Notes: generated by a model from the sequence alone, not told the origin. 64,000 nucleotides of DNA from Chionoecetes opilio (GCA_016584305.1 JACEEZ010025360.1:419501-483500); one strand, 5' to 3'. Shown: positions 10,001 to 19,270, counted from the first letter of the stretch. Numbers and translations: made by a program.

Positions 10001-13000
10001 CAATAGTTGTAGTAGTGTTAGATGCTTGTCCAAGGCTCTATGTGAAGCATAAGTGTGACAAAGTCAATGTTGGTGCACATGGGCAGGTGACTCGGTCACA
10101 TTGCTAGAACCTGTAATATTTTTGGTAAAGATTTGTTTTATCAATCCTCTCCCTTTTCAGATGTAATTATATTTTTCTGATAGATTTTGATGTGTTTTGA
10201 AAGAATCTGATGTTTTTTTCTCTTGGCAATCACTAGTCATTCTTTTTTACTCCCTTGACCTCACCTGTGAAAAAGTAGTGATTTCCAAAAAAAACTAACT
10301 TCAGATTGTTCCTAGAGGACATACAAAAAAGATAGGAAAAGGGAGATGCCTGAACATCATAAAGAAGTACAACTTCCTTCATAAAAAGGTAGAAGTTTGG
10401 AATGGACTAAATGAGGTGATGATATTGGCAAACAATGTGCACCAATTGAAAGAAAGAGATAAATGTAGATATGTATGGAGACGGGACCACACCAGTGTAG
10501 CTCAGGCCCTGTAAAACACAACTAGGTAAATACACACCCACCCACCCACACTTACCTCCAACCTGCGCTTGCTGGTGACCGGTGAGGCGCCGGGCTGCTG
10601 CTGCTGCTGCGTGCCATTGCATTCCCTGAGGGGCGGGCGGCCGTCCCTCTTCCTGGCACCCTCACACTCCTGCGTCGGCAAGGCAGGAGGGAAGAGGAGG
10701 TGAACAGAGGCAAGGATGGAACTCTGAGGTCGTGGTCTCTTAACCCATTGAGGCCCAAAACATAATTTCCATTGAAATTTGGCTAACATTAGATTTTTAA
10801 TGAATATAAGCAATATTTTATAGATATGACCTGTTTAGTATCATTGTCGACGAACTAATTTGGTATATTCAGATACTTTTCGTAATTTTATGGCTAACAA
10901 CAGACTATTTTATGTAGCAAAGGAAAGATCTGGGCGTGAAGGGGTTAAATAGCCACATCAAACACCACATCATTCTTGCGCACAGGTCATTTGAGAGTCC
11001 TGGTGTATCATAAGAACATAAGTACATAAGAAAATAAGGAAGCTACAAGAGGCTGTGAGACCTACACGTGGCAGTTCCTGTTACTTAACACTACCTACAT
11101 CCACCTTTCATCCCCATCCATGAATTTATCCAGCCTCCTTTTAAAGCTCCCTAATGAATCCGCACTAACTACCTGACGACTGATAACAGAATTACTGGTC
11201 ATTGCTGTTATCAGTACTCTACATATGGGTGGGAGTGTGGGCTGGGTGTGCTTCCCGAGGCTGCCCACCACCACACTCACTCCATCAATACCTAGACTGT
11301 TTGTTTTAACGAGGTAAAAAATCCTGCCCCTTGCTGCTTACTGACTGATATTTGATGCCAGAAGGGAATAGTACGCTTCTTCTAAATTTCAGTTGTATTT
11401 TATCATAGTTAACCATATTATCAGGTAAAGATAGGCATAACTTTAAGCATGACCTTAAGATAGAATGGATATTTTGCCTCGTTAAAAAAAAGTCAATAAG
11501 TACCTGTCCTAGCCACCCACACATGCCTTGATGATGATGATGATTATATCTATCTATATGTGATGCCCGCTCCTAAGGCCTCCCACAAGGGGATAACCAC
11601 AACAGAAGGGTCTATTTATCCCTGTCCTGGCATGCCCTAACCCTCTCATTCTCCCCTCGCACACTCCTACACTGTCCTGCCATGTCACTCCAACACTGTC
11701 CTGCCATGTCACTCCTACACTGTCCTGCCATGTCACTCCTACACTGTCCTGCCATGTCACTCCAACACTGTCCTGTCATGTCACTCCTACACTGTCCTGC
11801 CATGTCACTCCTACACTGTCCTGCCATGTCACTCCAACACTGTCCTGCCATGTCACTCCAACACTGTCCTGCCATGTCACTCCTACACTGTCCTGCCATG
11901 TCACTCCAACACTGTCCTGCATGTCACTCCAACACTGTCCTGCCATGTCACTCCAACACTGTCCTGCCATGTCACTCCAACACTGTCCTGCCATGTCACT
12001 CCAACACTGTCCTGCCATGTCACTCCAACACTGTCCTGCCATGTCACTCCTACACTGTCCTGCCATGTCACTCCAACACTGTCCTGCCATGTCACTCCAA
12101 CACTGTCCTGCCATGTCACTCCAACACTGTCCTGCCATGTCACTCGGGGGTGTCCTCTACCACCACCGCATCACCTACACTCACACACACTCTCTGGGTC
12201 TGAGTCACCTCACTCTCTGGGTCTGATAGTCACCTCACTCTCTGGGTCTGATAGTCACCTCACTCTCTTGGTCTGATAGTCACCTCACTCTCTGGTTCTG
12301 ATAGTCACCTCACTCTCTGGGTCTGATAGTCACCTCACTCTCTGGGTCTGATAGTCACCTCACTATCTGGGTCTGATAGTCACCTCACTCTCTTGGTCTG
12401 ATAAGTCACCTCACTCTCTGGTTCTGATAGTCACCTCACTCTCTGCCAGCCTTTCTACATGACACAACCAGTCAACCACCTCACGGTGCTACCCTTCACC
12501 CCTTCCACCATACCACATGTCATGCCCTCACCCTTACCCGACATTCCAAACCTATCATACACACTCATTGCTTTCAACATCCATGCTCCTCACACCAGTA
12601 ATAACAATAATGATGATTGATAATGATAATAATAATAATAAAGGACTACCGTAGATAACACTATAGTCGCCAGTCACTTGCCACTGCACTAATGTCGCCA
12701 GGCACAATATATTACGAATTTTAGCATCACTACAGACTGTTATGTGCCACTGAAGATGCATGCACAGTAGTTTATATTATGTACATCACACTACATGTCT
12801 TCAGTGGCACATAAAAGTCTGTAGTGATGCTAAAATTTATAATATATTGTGCCTGGCGACATTAGTGCAGTGGCGAGTGACTGGCGACTATAGTGTTATC
12901 TACGGTAGGAATGATGATAACACAGCGTCTTGGAAGGCCTGGAGGACAACCTTGAGAGTGAGTGGACTGATCTCCTCGAAGGCTGACGGGCGTGAGGACA

Positions 13001-14353
13001 GCAGCTGTTGCCGGGCTGTGGCTGCCTTGGTGCCGCCCTCTGCTGCTGCCTTCTTGGTGTGCAGCACCTTGAGCAGCACCAACAGCTGGTTGGGCGGCGC
13101 GTTGGACATCATGAGGTTGGTGCTGGAGTCCTTGAGGCTGATGGTGGCCTTGCCCTCCTTGTGGAAGCGTGTGTGCAGCTGGAAGTTGTGCAGCGGCCAC
13201 TGCTGGGAGTGTTTGGGCCCCTCCATGCGCAGCACCAGGCCCCTGGGGGTGAGGCATAGAAATGAGGACATAGAGATGAGGACATGGGGGTGAGGCATGG
13301 GGGTGAGGCATGGGGGTGAGGCATAGAGATGAGGACATAGAGATGAGGACATGGGGTGAGGCATGGGGTGAGGCATAGAGATGAGGACATGGGGGTGAGG
13401 CATAGAGATGAGGACATAGAGATGAGGACATGGGGGTGAGGCATGGGGGTGAGGCATAGAGGGAGGGGAAGGTCATTAATTTTTCTCATATTTTGATGTA
13501 AAAAGAGGTGATGAAGGAGGCACGGGCTGGGAAGTGAGTACTTTATTCCTGACTAGTTTTGCCTCTACTGGGCTTCATCAGAGGAATAAGGCATATTCCT
13601 CCGAAGAAGCTCAGTAGAGGCGAAACTAGTCGGGAATAAAGTACAATAAACCCTTCATGTTCGCGGGGGTTAGGGAACAGAGACACCCGCGATTAGCGTA
13701 AATCCGCGAGCATGACATTAGTCATTCATTTACATCACAAGGAACTGGCCAAGGGCACAACAAAAATGGGTAACACAAAGCCCGCTTAGTTGCCAGTCCC
13801 TATAAAGAAGACAGTAAGAGAATAAAATAAAAACAGAGGGGTAGGCCAATTTAGTTCGGGAGGTGTCTTGTTCCTCTTCTTTTGAAAAGATTTAAGTCAT
13901 AGGAAAGCGGAAAAATAGAAACAGGAAGAGAGTTCCAGAGTTTACCAGTGAAAGGGATGAAAGAGTAAAGATACTGATTAACTCTTGCATTAGGAAGATG
14001 GACAGAATAGGGATGGGAATGAGTAGAAAGTCTAGTGCAGCGAGGCTGCGGGAGTGGGGGAGGCATGCAGTTAGCAAGTTCAGAAGAGCAGTGAGCATGA
14101 AAGTAACGGTAGAAGAGAGCAAGAGAAGCAACATTGCGACGGTGATTTAAAGATTGAAGACAGTCAGTCAGAGGAGAAGAGTTGATGAGACGAAAAGCTT
14201 TTGACTCAACCCTGTTTAGGAGAGCTGTATGAGTGGATCCTCCCCAAACATGTGAGACATACTCCATTCATGGGCGGATAAGGCCCCTGTAGAGAGCAAG
14301 CAATTGGGAGGGAGTAAAAATAATAATATAATAATAAATAATAATAATAATAA

Positions 14354-14384
<31 letters not shown>

Positions 14385-16063
14385 AATAGAGGAAAAAAAA
14401 GGAAAAAAAAAAAAGGGGGGGGGGGGGGGGGGGGGGGGGGGTTGAAAACCCGCGAGCCTTAAGCCCGCGAACATGAAGGGTTTAGTGTACTCACTTCCCA
14501 GCCCGTGTTTCCTTCATCGCCTGTTTTTACATCTGTCTACATGTCTACACTTATTTTGATGTGAAGACAAGGCTGGCCAAGGTATACAATGAACATTTTT
14601 AGGAAAATTTTACTATCTGCTTCACCAAAAAAGATAGGAAACAGAGGTTCCATGAGAAATGAGACCAGTTTTGTTATTTAAATGTGTTGGTGTTTCTCTC
14701 ATCAGTGTTTATGCTGTAAGTGCAAAAGCAGAACAACATGCATTCAAGAGTTTACCAGTCAAATAAATGACGATATAATTAACTTGTACAATACTGTGGT
14801 GGCCATGATGGAGACCTGAGTCATTGTGTTGTGCAGAGGACCACAGGAGGGAGGAGGAGAGCGTCATGAGGCATCAGGACCATGAACATTGCCAGTGAAT
14901 ATCAAGGCAGAGGAAAGGAAAGGGATGAGACACACAGTTAAGGAAGGGAGGATAGAGTATCATGGCCTGTGTTGGTGTGAGGGAGGGAGGGAGGGAGGGA
15001 GGGAGGGAGGGAGAGGATGACAGAGTGAGTGGCCAGGAGTGTGCAATAGTGAGGTGGCAGAAGACTAGACATAGATATGCAGTGCCATTTTTAGCCATTT
15101 GGGGCCCTATTTTGTAAAACTATGGTGAGGGGATTTCAAGCCCTCTAGGGTGGTCTGGGGGCATGCCTTTAATATTTAAATGCATCAATATGGTGCACTT
15201 TAAGAGGAAAAGAGACTAGATTCTACAAAAAAGGAAAATAATGGCAGCTTGGGGGCCCCTTGGTGGCTTCAGGGGCCCTGTGCAACCCGTAGCTCGCATA
15301 GAGTAATAAACGGCTCTGTAGATATGAATGTAAGTGACAACACTGGCACAGAGATCAGCTTGCATGGATGTCTGCTGGTGATGCCTGGACAAACCACTAC
15401 AAAACAACGATAACTCATGAGAGGAAGCACAAAGGATCTCACAAAATGATAAAAACGGAGTCAGTAATGGCAGATGAATTACACAGAAATATAATAGTAA
15501 TAAATTGTGACAAGACTCTATGAAGTGTGGATTGAAGGAGCTGAGTACAGTGCTGAGAGTAAGGCGATTGAGGTGGTTTGGGCACGTGACGAGGAGAGAA
15601 GGGGGTGAGGCATTGGGGAGAGCTGTTGGAGTGGAAATGCCAGGTCCATGCCAGGATATGGCTATGGATATGCCAGGACACGTCCACCAGGCAGGGCAAG
15701 GAAGACATGGAGGCAGTGTGCTGAAGAGGATCTAGCAGCATTGGCCATTGAAGAGGTTGAGGCAATGGATAGAGATAGTTGGAAGCGTATCATCGGCCAT
15801 CCAACCTCATAAAAATTATGGGAAAAAACTGACGTTAAACAGAAAGAAGACATGCATAACTCAGACCTTTTACACTACAACTAAGGGTAAACACACACAC
15901 ACCTGAAGTTGTTGCGTCCCAGTATAAGTCTGACTTTCCTGTGTGTGGTGGCGTGAGGGGAGCCTTGCTGCATCACCTGCACCGTCAGCGTGCAGTGCAG
16001 GGGCGGCACACACACCTGGGGCTCCTTCTTGGGGGTCTCCATAGCACTGTCTGCCACCACTGC
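6899..16063 (-). CDS. PIF1: ATP-dependent DNA helicase PIF1, N-terminal part (six exons, gene continues left)
   Basis: PIF1 is a 5'-to-3' superfamily 1B helicase acting in nuclear and mitochondrial DNA upkeep. The start ATG is at 16042-16040. Exons, minus strand: 16063-15903, 13242-12924, 10669-10556, 9726-9612, 8746-8611, 7032-6899. Phases agree at every junction and give 319 residues if one extra G in a G6 run of exon 5 is discounted. Residues 1 to about 150 match the PIF1 N-terminal (PINT-like) region. About 151-191 is a low-complexity linker with a Gln run. Then come NVFFTG-SAGTGKS (Walker A, about 226-237), TASTGVAASHIGG (motif Ia), and HLIVDEVSM (Walker B, D308). Motifs III-VI are absent from the window, and the intron after exon 6 holds a minisatellite and a MULE, so the rest is presumably off the left edge. 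Assignment confidence is high; the exon 2 donor (GTGTTA) is weak. Confidence 0.88.
7110..7320. mobile_element. piggyBac-like MITE, copy 1
   Basis: About 210 bp, bounded by TTAACCCCTTGAG and GTGAAGGGGTTAA. TTAA ends with CCC-starting inverted termini are the piggyBac signature. A second copy is at 10740-10947, sharing internal ATGACCTGTTTAGTA and GGAAAGATCTGGGCG. No coding capacity. It sits in PIF1 intron 5. Confidence 0.85.
7317..7501. mobile_element. palindromic TTAA element abutting the MITE
   Basis: The arms start TTAAGATGGCAAAAATGGG and end with the inverse of TTAAGGTGGCGAAAATG. The inner arms continue TTCACTCCCCCCTTCCGAAC to GTGTTGGG, so nearly the whole 185 bp folds as one hairpin with about 75-bp arms. 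It shares its left TTAA (7317-7320) with the right end of the MITE. Confidence 0.8.
7535..7890. repeat. CACATCACCACCAACACTA minisatellite
   Basis: Units of about 20 bp, (CACCACCAACACTACACAT)n, with drift at both edges, in PIF1 intron 5. Confidence 0.92.
7915..8470. repeat. CCTT/CCCT pyrimidine tract
   Basis: More than 500 bp of nearly pure pyrimidine on the plus strand, (CCTT)n and (CCCT)n, in PIF1 intron 5. Confidence 0.93.
8462..8500 (-). pseudogene. partial duplicate of the PIF1 exon 5 donor edge
   Basis: CCTCACCGGCAAAGGAGTGGA is repeated here and at 8605-8625, the true end of exon 5. The duplicate therefore keeps the final exon bases and a GTGAGG donor about 145 bp downstream of the real one. 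The rest of the exon is absent. Confidence 0.65.
8611..8746 (-). CDS. PIF1: PIF1 exon 5 (Walker A end and motif Ia), one-base frameshift
   Basis: Acceptor CCTCAG and donor GCCG|GTGAGG. The frame entering from exon 4 reads SAGTGKSFLLQRL. The frame leaving reads STFVTASTGVAASHIGG. They differ by one base at a run of six G (plus 8701-8706). Removing one G brings the exon to 135 nt, restores phase with exons 4 and 6, and gives the family's usual spacing. It is most simply a homopolymer sequencing error, less likely a real loss-of-function allele. Confidence 0.85.
8760..9537. repeat. GGAA/GGGA purine tract in PIF1 intron 4
   Basis: About 780 bp of almost pure purine on the plus strand, ending in a perfect (GGAA)n block at about 9450-9535. 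Long frames read from it (poly Leu-Pro-Ser) are artefacts. Confidence 0.95.
9612..9726 (-). CDS. PIF1: PIF1 exon 4
   Basis: Acceptor CTGCAG, donor ACGG|GTAGGG. It encodes the conserved LTAEQRRVIQAVQ (Q motif) and GQNVFFT that lead into Walker A. Phase joins exon 5 as ACG G|GC AGC. Confidence 0.9.
9730..10300. other. PIF1 intron 3, unassigned part
   Basis: AT-rich intron sequence. Short frames at 9825-10107 show no recognisable domain. Confidence 0.4.
10300..10545 (+). mobile_element. LINE 3'-end fragment
   Basis: The plus strand ends with GGAGACGGGACCACACCAG and CAACTAGGTAAATACACACC, resembling the last codons and 3' tail of CR1-type LINEs in crustaceans (from memory, moderate confidence). 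It stops about 10 bp from the PIF1 exon 3 donor. No open frame remains. Confidence 0.5.
10556..10669 (-). CDS. PIF1: PIF1 exon 3 (low-complexity linker)
   Basis: Acceptor GACGCAG, donor TTGGAG|GTAAGTG. 38 codons in phase 0: ECEGARKRDGRPP, then a Gln run from CAG repeats, then SKRRLE. The low-complexity basic linker fits the region between the N-terminal domain and the helicase core. Confidence 0.8.
10740..10947. mobile_element. piggyBac-like MITE, copy 2
   Basis: Bounded by TTAACCCATTGAG and GTGAAGGGGTTAA. Same family and orientation as 7110-7320, with scattered substitutions and small indels. Confidence 0.85.
11005..11520 (-). mobile_element. LINE 3' fragment (end of RT frame, 3' UTR and tail)
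   Basis: The minus strand encodes SLGSFKRRLDKFMDGDERW, the usual last residues of a Jockey/CR1-type reverse transcriptase (FKxxLDxF). A short 3' UTR follows, ending at about 11005 in repeated CTTATGTNCTTATGTTCTTA. No catalytic domain is present. In PIF1 intron 2. Confidence 0.65.
11664..12145. repeat. 24-bp minisatellite in PIF1 intron 2
   Basis: About 20 units of CACTGTCCTGCCATGTCACT plus CC(A/T)A. Because 24 is divisible by 3, all frames stay open, giving spurious repetitive frames on both strands. Confidence 0.96.
12185..12445. repeat. 27-bp minisatellite
   Basis: About nine units of CTCTCTGGGTCTGATAGTCA plus CCTCACT, immediately after the 24-bp array. Confidence 0.93.
12649..12905. mobile_element. 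TA-flanked fold-back MITE, copy 1
   Basis: Arms CCGTAGATAACACTATAGTC... pair over about 115 bp around a short AT-rich centre, with TA on both outer sides (12647-12648, 12906-12907). A second copy at 36869-37128 proves the TA target site because its removal restores a LINE frame. This copy ends 18 bp from the inferred PIF1 exon 2 donor. Confidence 0.88.
12924..13242 (-). CDS. PIF1: PIF1 exon 2 (N-terminal domain)
   Basis: Acceptor CACCCCCAG at 13243. It encodes GLVLRMEGPKHSQQWPL, FQLHTRFHKEGKATISL, NQLLVLLKVLHTKK and FEEISPLTL, matching the PIF1 N-terminal region in order. 106 codons join exons 1 and 3 in phase. The proposed donor GCT|GTGTTA is weak and lies next to the MITE, so the exact end is uncertain. 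Confidence 0.8.
13243..13462. repeat. minisatellite abutting the exon 2 acceptor
   Basis: Units of AGAGATGAGGACATGGGGGT plus GAGGCAT. The minus-strand unit contains CCTCACCCCCA, the polypyrimidine part of the acceptor itself, so the array appears to have grown from the splice site. Confidence 0.85.
13544..13588 (-). ncRNA. hammerhead-ribozyme-like motif, minus strand
   Basis: Minus-strand order: stem I TATTCCT, core CTGATGA, stem II GCC/GGC with loop CAGTAGA, AAAA in place of GAAA, a minimal stem III around ACTAGT, cleavage triplet GTC, then AGGAATA pairing perfectly with stem I. The only core change is G12 to A, and an extra A precedes stem II. The short palindromic stem III is the Penelope-type form. 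Confidence 0.7.
13594..13638 (+). ncRNA. hammerhead-ribozyme-like motif, plus strand
   Basis: Plus-strand order: TATTCCT (stem I), CCGAAGA (core, U4 to C), GCT/GGC with loop CAGTAGA (stem II), intact GAAA, ACTAGT (stem III), GTC, then GGGAATA pairing with stem I with one G-U. It mirrors the minus-strand motif 5 bp away and has a different single core change. Confidence 0.7.
13851..14325 (-). pseudogene. LINE reverse transcriptase C-terminal fragment
   Basis: The minus strand reads QLLALYRGLIRP, stop, MEYVSHVWGGSTHTALL, then FRLINS, HRRNVASLALFYRY and GKLWNSLPVSIF. This is the thumb and C-terminal region of Jockey/I-group reverse transcriptases. The stop (TGA) replaces a residue in the usually continuous RPxMEYxSHVW motif, so the copy is dead. 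The catalytic FADD region is missing. Confidence 0.85.
14326..14441. repeat. (ATA)n, A-rich and poly-G tract
   Basis: (AAT)n at 14326-14388, then an A-rich run, then about 26 G (14416-14441). The G run length is probably unreliable. Confidence 0.9.
14486..14532. repeat. right half of the Penelope-type palindrome
   Basis: Inverse of 13494-13540 with four to five mismatches, displaced by the TA element. Confidence 0.8.
14560..15500. other. PIF1 intron 1, mostly unassigned
   Basis: Only a (GGGA)n microsatellite at about 14981-15012 stands out. No coding signal recognised. Confidence 0.5.
15515..15850 (+). pseudogene. LINE 3' fragment (RT C-terminus)
   Basis: The plus strand reads VRRLRWFGHVTRREGGEAL, then in another frame EEDLAALAIEEV, DRDSWKRIIGHPTS and a stop. 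This is the common C-terminal end of RTE-like reverse transcriptases. At least one frameshift near 15700. Confidence 0.75.
15903..16063 (-). CDS. PIF1: PIF1 exon 1 (start codon)
   Basis: Acceptor TGTGCAG at 16064 and donor TTCAG|GTGTGTG. The ATG at 16042-16040 gives METPKKEPQVCVPPLHCTL, VQVMQQ and RKVRLILGRNNFR. The RxxxLxLGRN block is typical of the PIF1 N-terminus. A usable acceptor upstream of the ATG implies a separate 5' UTR exon. Confidence 0.83.
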
Positions 16064-16157
16064 CTGCACAGGACACACAACAATGAAGATTATCCATGTC
16101 ACACTGGGGATGTGAAGCCACTGATGTCACCCTAGCCTGCCAGGGACACAGTTCACG

Positions 16158-16632
16158 GTAAAGCTGCATAAGCACTGCTCCAAGCTGATCTGAATGACAT
16201 TACAGCAGTATATAGTACACTTACTGTACTTCCTATCGGCAAAGGTTCCAGGGTGCAGACAGGCTTGTTTAAACCACACTGTCTCTACAAAGTCTGAGGT
16301 GCCTGAAAAATTCGAAGTCCAAAGGCAAGCGCTCTTAGGGAAAAATCTTAACTAAACTAAACTTAACCTAACCTAATCTAACCTGGTGAATTAACTTCCT
16401 AGCCTCCTGGGCCCCCCTTACCGTTATCCCCTCTATGAGCGCTTGCTTTTGGACTTTTCAGAATTTTTCAGGCGCCTCAGACTTTGTAGAGGCAGTGTGG
16501 TTTAAACAGGCCTGACTGCACACTGGAACCCTTGCAGATATGAAATACAGTAAGTGTACTATATCCTGCTGTAATGTCATTTAGATCAGCTTGGAACAGT
16601 ACTCATGCAGTTTTACCCAGTTCACAGCAGCT
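16158..16632. repeat. long palindrome (fold-back element)
   Basis: 16158-16338 is the inverse of 16438-16620 with scattered mismatches (for example AGTACACTTACTGTA, TTTAAACCACACTG, CAAAGTCTGAGG). A 100-bp centre contains ACTTAACCTAACCTAATC. No coding. Upstream of PIF1 exon 1. Confidence 0.85.
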
Positions 16633-16639
16633 GTATCAC

Positions 16640-17430
16640 TACTGACTCATGGAAATACTTGATGGGGTTCCTAGCATGCAACATTCTCTCACAATATTCA
16701 AGTGATGGACAGACATACAGATGATAAAGATAAAGAACATGTAGAATAATTTCCAACGCCTTCCATGACTGGCTCTCAAAACCCTGGCTTGGACAAAATC
16801 AGACTCCCAGCTCTCATAGATGCAACCCTCGACATGTTTAAGCCGTCTCCATGGCACAAACTTTTCTAGCTTAAGATCCATAAATCCTGTGCGTGGGAGG
16901 GTACATTACAGTCATATATTCATGTACAAAACTTATGCGAGAAACACAAAGCTGTCTAGTAAACTGAGATGTATTGAGAGATGATTTCATTTAATGTACA
17001 CTCTAATGTAGCTACTCTCTTCGCTTGATAATGTACTGAAATATACTTCTACTTGTAATAGACGAAAAGGAAAAATAAAGGGTAGTACTGTACATCATTG
17101 GATACATTTTTTGCTTGTCCTAAAACAGTGTGAAACTGCAGCTTAATAAAGTACATGGACATTAGTTACCTAACCAAACCTAACTGTTCAGGCTATTGCT
17201 GGTATTTAATCCCTGAGTGCAGAAACACGGTTAAAAGCTGATTAAATGTATATATTGGGTCATGTAATATCAAGATCAAGAATTGGAACCGTCATAGAAA
17301 ATACGAACTCTCATTGACGTGAAAAATTTGGAAAAATTGGTAATTTCAACCAGGAAATGAGCAAGAGGTCAAAAGTACTCTTTACCCTGTGTATTTTGAT
17401 GTGTAAAGAATGATAGTCACATTAAAAATT
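16640..17430. other. unassigned AT-rich region
   Basis: Short frames only; nothing recognised. Likely the intron between the PIF1 5' UTR exon and exon 1. Confidence 0.4.
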
Positions 17431-18474
17431 GTCGGAAATGCCTCATTTTGCCGTTACCCCCCTTCATGTTTCAACTAGTTATTTCAACCAGATGTGGTTA
17501 GGTTAGGTTAAATCAGGGTATATATGCAGTTCCAACCAATACTTTGACCATTGACATTATTCGTCTGTTACAAGTGGAAGAAGAAATCCAATACATTTTC
17601 CCTAGATCTAGGGAAATTTTACAACACCCCTAACTCAAAAACTATGTGGTTGCGACGCATATTTTGTACCCCAGCCAAATATCCCGCATTGCCCCAGGTC
17701 CCCAGCTTGTTTTGAGGGAGAGGGGGAGTTTGGGCAAACACTAGAATACAGAAATAATACGTGGAAGGAAAAGTATAAACAAGTATAGCCCCCTACGATG
17801 GAAATAGCCCCCCTAAATTTCAAGTCCTGGCTACGGGCCTGATTTAACCTAACCTTACAATTCCTGGTTGAAATAACGGTAAAACTCTAGTCCTTTCCCG
17901 CCCTTATTACTGTTTTTTTTTTCTCCAGACCTACACAGATCCCTTCAGATGTCCCTAAAATGTAATTATAAAGTGGGGGAGCGATGCCCCCTCCCCTCTA
18001 CCCTAATCTTGGGGGACTGGTGGGAATGCGGGGTTTTGGGGCTGGGGAAGACGAAATCGACACATTTACAGCAATTAGCTTATATAAAATAGCAGTTTAA
18101 TACATAACACGGACATTAGTTACGTAACCCGCCATGACTGCCGACCCCCCCCCACCCCCCACCCCGGCTAGATGGTTACAGGGAGTTTCGTACATATGTT
18201 GTTTCGTACCCAGGTTTTCTTAGTTGTTTCGCACACTGTTTTTGGAGTTTTTTTCCTACATACCTGGTGTCATTTCGTATATCTAGTTATCAAGTTCAAC
18301 TCTGAGCTGAGTGTACGAAACGACTATGGTTTCATATAGACTACGAAACAACTTTTTGATGTACGAATCTACTGGTGTACGAACTGACTGCACCCCGGCT
18401 AGATCCCTAACCTAACCTAACCTTAACCTGGGGGGGGGGGGGGGGGGGGGAACGGCAAAACGAGGCATTTCCGA
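17431..18474. mobile_element. candidate TIR element
   Basis: GTCGGAAATGCCTCATTTTG at 17431 is inverted at 18455-18474, with the match extending inward over CCGTTNCCCC to about 28 bp. The interior has AACCT-type words and a poly-G run at 18431-18450. No transposase seen. Confidence 0.55.
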
Positions 18475-19177
18475 CGTTATCATTCATTTCCGACGGCTGA
18501 TGTAATGGTTAGAAATACTGCAAATGGTCAGAGCCACTAGCTGATGACGGTAATAACTGCGTGCCTTGTAATGCTTCAAACTGCAGTAAAACCAACTAGT
18601 GCAGGTGTTGCATGAAATAGGTAACCCGTGAAATAAGTCGTGCCTGACCTCACACCCCGCCGTTCTTGACTTATTTACCACAAAATACTCCTTTATAAGT
18701 GATTAACCAGGACGTGTGTGGTACTGTGGTTGCTGGAGGTACTGGAGGAGACAGGAGAGAAGAGATTGTCGTATAATACTAGTCACACAACCAGTCACTT
18801 ATTTCGCGGCGTTACCTATTTTATGCAACAAAGGCCCCAATCCTGCCCTGCCTAATCACCTCGTCCTGTAATCTTGCCCTCGCCTAATCCTAATCCTTGC
18901 ACCACCCAATCACTATACACACACACATCACTGCACATCCTACACGTCAGATAACAGACAGGTTTAAACAGCGTCGTTAAATGCCCGGCCTGTGGATTTA
19001 AATGTCTTGCGGGGCATTTAAGCCTCCCCGCCGCCGCCGTCCTTTGAACAGGCCGGGGTTATAATGGCTGTTTTCTTCACCACACGGCTATCAAACACGC
19101 CCGTGACTCAGCCTGGCTGTTCACTACATGGTCTCGTTGGTCTGTGCATAACCTGGACACATTTTAACGCTTAAGTA
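18475..19177. other. unassigned region with a short inverted repeat
   Basis: GTTGCATGAAATAGGTAAC near 18606 is inverted near 18810-18830, about 30-bp arms. Otherwise no recognised feature. Confidence 0.4.
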
Positions 19178-19219
19178 ATGGAAAAAAACACTAAAATTAT
19201 GCTGCGGACTGTCACTCAC

Positions 19220-19270
19220 CTGCTTCTTCCTGTGGCCACTCGCCGCTCGAGCAGGGTTGCCAACTTGCCA
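19220..19270 (-). other. possible PIF1 5' UTR exon with splice donor
   Basis: The minus strand reads AGGAAGAAGCAG|GTGAGTGAC in GC-richer sequence. A strong donor upstream of the exon 1 acceptor makes it a candidate first exon. This is inference from position and donor only. Confidence 0.3.

Larger units (their letters stand above)
13494..13643. mobile_element. Penelope-type terminal palindrome, left part
   Basis: 13494-13540 (GATGTAAAAAGAGGTGATGA...GTGAGTAC) is the inverse of 14486-14532, and 13538-13643 folds on itself. Before a TA-flanked element inserted at 13646 this was one palindrome of about 200 bp. The inner arms carry hammerhead-like motifs, a known feature of Penelope-like element terminal repeats, so two head-to-head termini are inferred. 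Confidence 0.65.
13646..14483. mobile_element. TA-flanked element with TIR AACCCTTCATGTTCGCGGG
   Basis: Left end TA-AACCCTTCATGTTCGCGGG at 13647; right end CCCGCGAACATGAAGGGTT-TA ending about 14484. Tc1/mariner-type TA target inferred. It splits the Penelope palindrome and carries a minus-strand LINE fragment plus microsatellites. Confidence 0.75.

Noticed and set aside
11612..12226. Repetitive frames (MAGQCWSD, MSLQHCPA) on both strands
   Set aside because: A 24-bp repeat keeps all frames open; no start context or splice signals.
12862..13489. His/Pro/Ser-rich minus frames
   Set aside because: Frames through the acceptor minisatellite and out-of-frame exon 2.
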